Source: Paenibacillus dendritiformis
GTDB taxonomy: Bacteria > Bacillota > Bacilli > Paenibacillales > Paenibacillaceae
DNA: 46,935 nucleotides
Assembly (NCBI RefSeq): GCF_015845845.1
Contig: NZ_LDIG01000213.1
Span: 1-46,935 of the forward strand
Direction of reading: 5' to 3'
Shown here: piece by piece, positions 44,708 to 46,935 of the stretch
Layout: every line of letters starts with the position of its first letter
Position numbering within the stretch: position 1 is the first letter of the stretch
Made by a program: the position numbers and the translations under genes
The notes under the pieces: generated by a model
Databases searched by the model: none
Told to the model about the DNA's origin: nothing
Seen by the model: only the letters and a program-made list of their open reading frames with translations

Positions 44708-45367
44708 TTAAGCAGACAAGCTGCTCGTCCGTCCAAAACGGCGTGTAAGTGCTTTTTCCAAAAGCCCGAGAAGTCCGTCGATGACAAACGCGAGCACGAT
44801 GGCCCCGACGGCTCCGGTAACGATCAGCTCCGGCTTGTTGACGCCCATGCCCGATACGATCAACTGTCCCAGGCCCCCGGCCCCGATCAAGGCGGCGAGC
44901 GTCGCCCAGCTAATAATATAGACCGTCGTTACGCGCACGCCGGACATAATATAAGGCAAGGCCAGCGGAAGCTGAATGCGCACAATTCGCTGGAACGTCC
45001 CATAGCCCATGCCGCGAGCCGATTCCAGCACGCTCCGGTCCACGGACTCGAAGCCATCGTACGTATTGCGCAGGATCGGCATAATCGAATAGAGGAACAA
45101 AGCGAATATGGCCGGCTTCATGCCGATGCCCATCAGCGGAATCATAATGGCCAGCAGCGCGAGACTCGGCACGGTCTGGAGCAGATTGGCAACGAAGAAT
45201 ACGATGCTGTTCAGCCAGGAGAACGTATTGTAGATAAGCGCGATGCCGAGCGGAATGGCAACGAGGCACCCGATCAGCACCGAAGCGGCCGAGATGACCA
45301 TATGTTCGGCCAGCGCCGTGACGATGTCGCTTCCACGCTCTTGCAGAAATGTCCACCATCCACCCAT
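44708..45367 (-). CDS. opuCB: Glycine betaine/carnitine/choline ABC transporter permease (OpuCB-like)
   Basis: The 219-residue protein has five to six membrane segments and the EAA-type loop ESARGMGYGTFQRIVRIQLP, then IGAGGLGQLIVSGMG. It is the first permease of the osmoprotectant importer. Its ATG lies 3 bases after the stop of the ATPase gene, so translation is probably coupled; GAGGCG is the likely ribosome binding site inside the end of that gene. Confidence 0.9.
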   Translation of the reverse strand: MGGWWTFLQERGSDIVTALAEHMVISAASVLIGCLVAIPLGIALIYNTFSWLNSIVFFVANLLQTVPSLALLAIMIPLMGIGMKPAIFALFLYSIMPILRNTYDGFESVDRSVLESARGMGYGTFQRIVRIQLPLALPYIMSGVRVTTVYIISWATLAALIGAGGLGQLIVSGMGVNKPELIVTGAVGAIVLAFVIDGLLGLLEKALTRRFGRTSSLSA

Positions 45368-45370
45368 CGG

Positions 45371-46534
45371 TTACGCCTCCTCTCCGAATGTATTCGGCGC
45401 GCTCTCCATGATCGAGGGATATACGTCCGCCAAATGCTTTACGATGCTGCCGCGGGTAATCAAGCCGATAAACTTGCCGTTCTCGTCAACGACAGCCAAA
45501 ATCGTAAGCCGGTTGTCGCTCATGATCTTCACCGCTTCCGGCAGCGGCGTTCCCGGCCGGACGAAATAGCCGATCGGCCGCATTACATCCTTCACCCGCT
45601 TGTTCTCCTCCCCGTATTGGTCCAGCACCTTATAAATGGAGACGATGCCCTGCAGCTTGTCGTCACGGTCGACGATGAACAGCGAGTCCACCTTGCGGCT
45701 CTCCATCAGCTTGATCGCTTCCGCCAGCCCCCGGTTCGGATACGCCGTCACCGGCTTCGGCACCATCACTTCATCCACGACCGGAATATCGAAGCCGGCC
45801 GCTCCCTCCAGCCGCTTCTGGCCGATGAATGTGCGGACGAAATCATTGGCCGGATGCCGAAGAATAGATTCCGGCGATCCGGTCTGCACGACTTCGCCAT
45901 CCTTCATCAGCACGATCGTATCCGCGATTTTGATCGCCTCATCCATGTCATGGGTGACGAAAATAATCGTTTTGTTCAGCTCCTGCTGCAGCCGGATCAG
46001 CTCATCCTGCAGTTGCTCCCTGCTGATCGGATCGAGCGCGCTGAACGGTTCGTCCATCAAAATGATGTCCGGATCGGCGGCGAATGCGCGGATGACGCCA
46101 ATGCGCTGCTGCTGGCCGCCGCTCAACTCGGAAGGATAGCGATCGCGGTACACTTCCGGATCGAGGTGAACGAGCCGCAGCAATTCATCCACCCGTTGTT
46201 CGATCTTGGCTTTATCCCATTTCTTCAATTGCGGGACGACGGCAACGTTTTTGCCGATGGTCATGTGGGGGAATAATCCGATGTTTTGAATGACGTAGCC
46301 GATATTGCGCCGGAGCTCCACAGCGTTCTGCTCCGAAATATCTTGGCCGTTAATGAGGATTTTTCCGCTTGAAGGGGTCATCAGACGGTTAATCATTTTC
46401 ATAGTGGTCGATTTGCCGCATCCGCTCGGTCCGATCAGAACGGTGAGCTCGCCCTTCTTGAATTCCAGATTGATGTCTTTCAATGCTTGAAAGCCACCTT
46501 CGTATACCTTATTTACTTTTTGGAATTGGATCAT
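45371..46534 (-). CDS. opuCA: Glycine betaine/carnitine/choline ABC transporter ATPase with CBS domains
   Basis: The 387-residue protein has Walker A GPSGCGKST, signature LSGGQQQR, Walker B IILMDEPFSALD and switch His in FVTHDMDE. Two CBS domains follow (about residues 255-380; VDSLFIVDRDDKLQGIVSIY and LTILAVVDENGKFIGLITRG). In OpuA/OpuC-type systems the CBS pair senses ionic strength or cyclic di-AMP and gates transport by osmotic state. AGAGGTGAT precedes the ATG. It is the first gene of the operon; the AT-rich stretch at 46545-46570 probably holds the promoter. Confidence 0.93.
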   Translation of the reverse strand: MIQFQKVNKVYEGGFQALKDINLEFKKGELTVLIGPSGCGKSTTMKMINRLMTPSSGKILINGQDISEQNAVELRRNIGYVIQNIGLFPHMTIGKNVAVVPQLKKWDKAKIEQRVDELLRLVHLDPEVYRDRYPSELSGGQQQRIGVIRAFAADPDIILMDEPFSALDPISREQLQDELIRLQQELNKTIIFVTHDMDEAIKIADTIVLMKDGEVVQTGSPESILRHPANDFVRTFIGQKRLEGAAGFDIPVVDEVMVPKPVTAYPNRGLAEAIKLMESRKVDSLFIVDRDDKLQGIVSIYKVLDQYGEENKRVKDVMRPIGYFVRPGTPLPEAVKIMSDNRLTILAVVDENGKFIGLITRGSIVKHLADVYPSIMESAPNTFGEEA

Positions 46535-46852
46535 GCGCCATCACCTCTTTTTTATAAAAAATATTGATAGAAGCTGTTGACCCCTGCGGGTACTGCCAAG
46601 TATGTAGATGAATCCGGCCGACCTGAAATGGGGAGCGGTTATTTGTTATGTGTACGCGAATCAGCACAAGGAATAGAACGCGCGATCGCTGATAGCGCAT
46701 TTACACATAAGCATACTTTATAATTAAACCTATCCTGACCATATGAAACAAAAGACTTAGGTTTCGACAAAAAACAGGCCTCTTGGTCTTCATTATCTGC
46801 AATTTTTGGATTCTTATGTTTACCAAAAAAACCGTCCATCTCCAACCACAAA
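46535..46852. other. AT-rich intergenic region between the opuC operon and the group II intron
   Basis: About 320 bases. The part next to opuCA should hold the operon promoter on the - strand, but no clear -35/-10 pair was found. A - strand frame from ATG 46839 to about 46639 (MDGFFGKHKNPKIADNEDQE) has no clear ribosome binding site and no recognised family; it could be a fragment of the gene into which the intron inserted, or chance. Confidence 0.4.
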
Positions 46853-46935
46853 TCGAGTAGGAGGGGGCGCCTAGCCCCCGACCTCTCACACCACCGTACA
46901 TACCGTTCGGTATACGGCGGTTCATGTTATATTCC
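46853..46935 (-). mobile_element. 3' end of a group II intron (domains V and VI)
   Basis: On the - strand, 46923-46889 reads GAACCGCCGTATACCGAACG and continues to GGTGGTG, a 35-base hairpin with the shape of group II domain V. It is followed by GTGAGAGG and a domain VI-like stem GGGGGC/GCCCCC and the usual intron tail CTACTCGA near 46854. The intron body and reverse transcriptase lie beyond the window. The orientation is leftward, and the insertion is about 320 bases upstream of opuCA. Confidence 0.75.

Noticed and set aside
43895-46276. 793-codon open frame on the + strand
   Set aside because: Although long, it is antisense to three clear OpuC genes and reads as a His/Arg/Gln-rich shadow with no domain.
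46639-46851. 70-codon frame on the - strand next to the group II intron
   Set aside because: No family, no clear ribosome binding site; mentioned only as a possible fragment in the intergenic entry.

Overview
The window looks like a chromosomal segment of a Paenibacillus-type bacterium (Bacillota). This is inferred from AGGAGG-type ribosome binding sites, GTG/TTG starts, sigma-A promoters with 17-bp spacers, an S-box (SAM-I) riboswitch, a LexA/DinR-type box, CcpA cre sites, and gene families typical of that genus (YjdF, DUF421/DUF4363, CUT1 sugar importers with a GntR/solute-binding fusion, OpuC). There are no rRNA or tRNA genes. Both edges fall in mobile DNA: an IS1380-like transposase tail at the left and the 3' end of a group II intron (- strand) at the right.

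Layout. 0.6-2.9 kb: an S9 prolyl oligopeptidase/DPP-IV-like peptidase. 2.9-6.9 kb: a SAM-riboswitch-controlled methionine importer (metN-metI-metQ) followed by a GldA/HcxA-type dehydrogenase. 7.0-11.7 kb: an eroded block with a truncated DUF2332 gene, a CPBP protease with a 3' frameshift, an intact DUF421-DUF4363 pair, an N-terminally shortened BtrH-like gene, and two Dpp-type permease genes each carrying one frameshift. 11.7-12.8 kb: about 1 kb of non-coding, repeat-rich, pyrimidine-biased DNA. 12.8-13.4 kb: an ArsR-type regulator with its own promoter and operator-like repeats.

13.7-19.7 kb (- strand): a CUT1 sugar importer (solute-binding protein, two permeases) plus a zinc-type dehydrogenase. 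Upstream lies a one-component regulator that fuses a GntR DNA-binding domain to a cytoplasmic solute-binding domain. The importer promoter carries a cre site. 20-24 kb: WYL regulator, methionine aminopeptidase, membrane rhodanese without the active-site Cys, VOC protein, MazG-like enzyme and LOG protein.

24.3-26 kb holds the most unusual locus. An IS1595-type transposase gene has lost two of its three expected catalytic residues. It is transcribed from a strong promoter with a LexA-like box between -35 and -10 and a second just downstream. It is flanked by oppositely oriented copies of a 20-bp repeat that recurs elsewhere in the window, including in a 48-bp tandem array at 36.7-37.1 kb.

26-31.4 kb: a secreted stalk-domain protein, yjdF with a structured leader, a soluble globin/CZB chemoreceptor, and an M1-like lipoprotein without zinc ligands. 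31.4-36.4 kb (- strand): a four-gene sugar catabolic operon (two TIM-barrel isomerases, Gfo/Idh/MocA dehydrogenase, a toroid glycosidase-like protein) with a cre site. 37-41.7 kb: ankyrin lipoprotein, Smr-less MutS2 paralogue behind a two-terminator leader, and an AraC regulator. 42-43 kb: an AT-rich secreted protein and a 26-residue membrane peptide. 43-46.5 kb (- strand): an OpuC-type compatible-solute importer.
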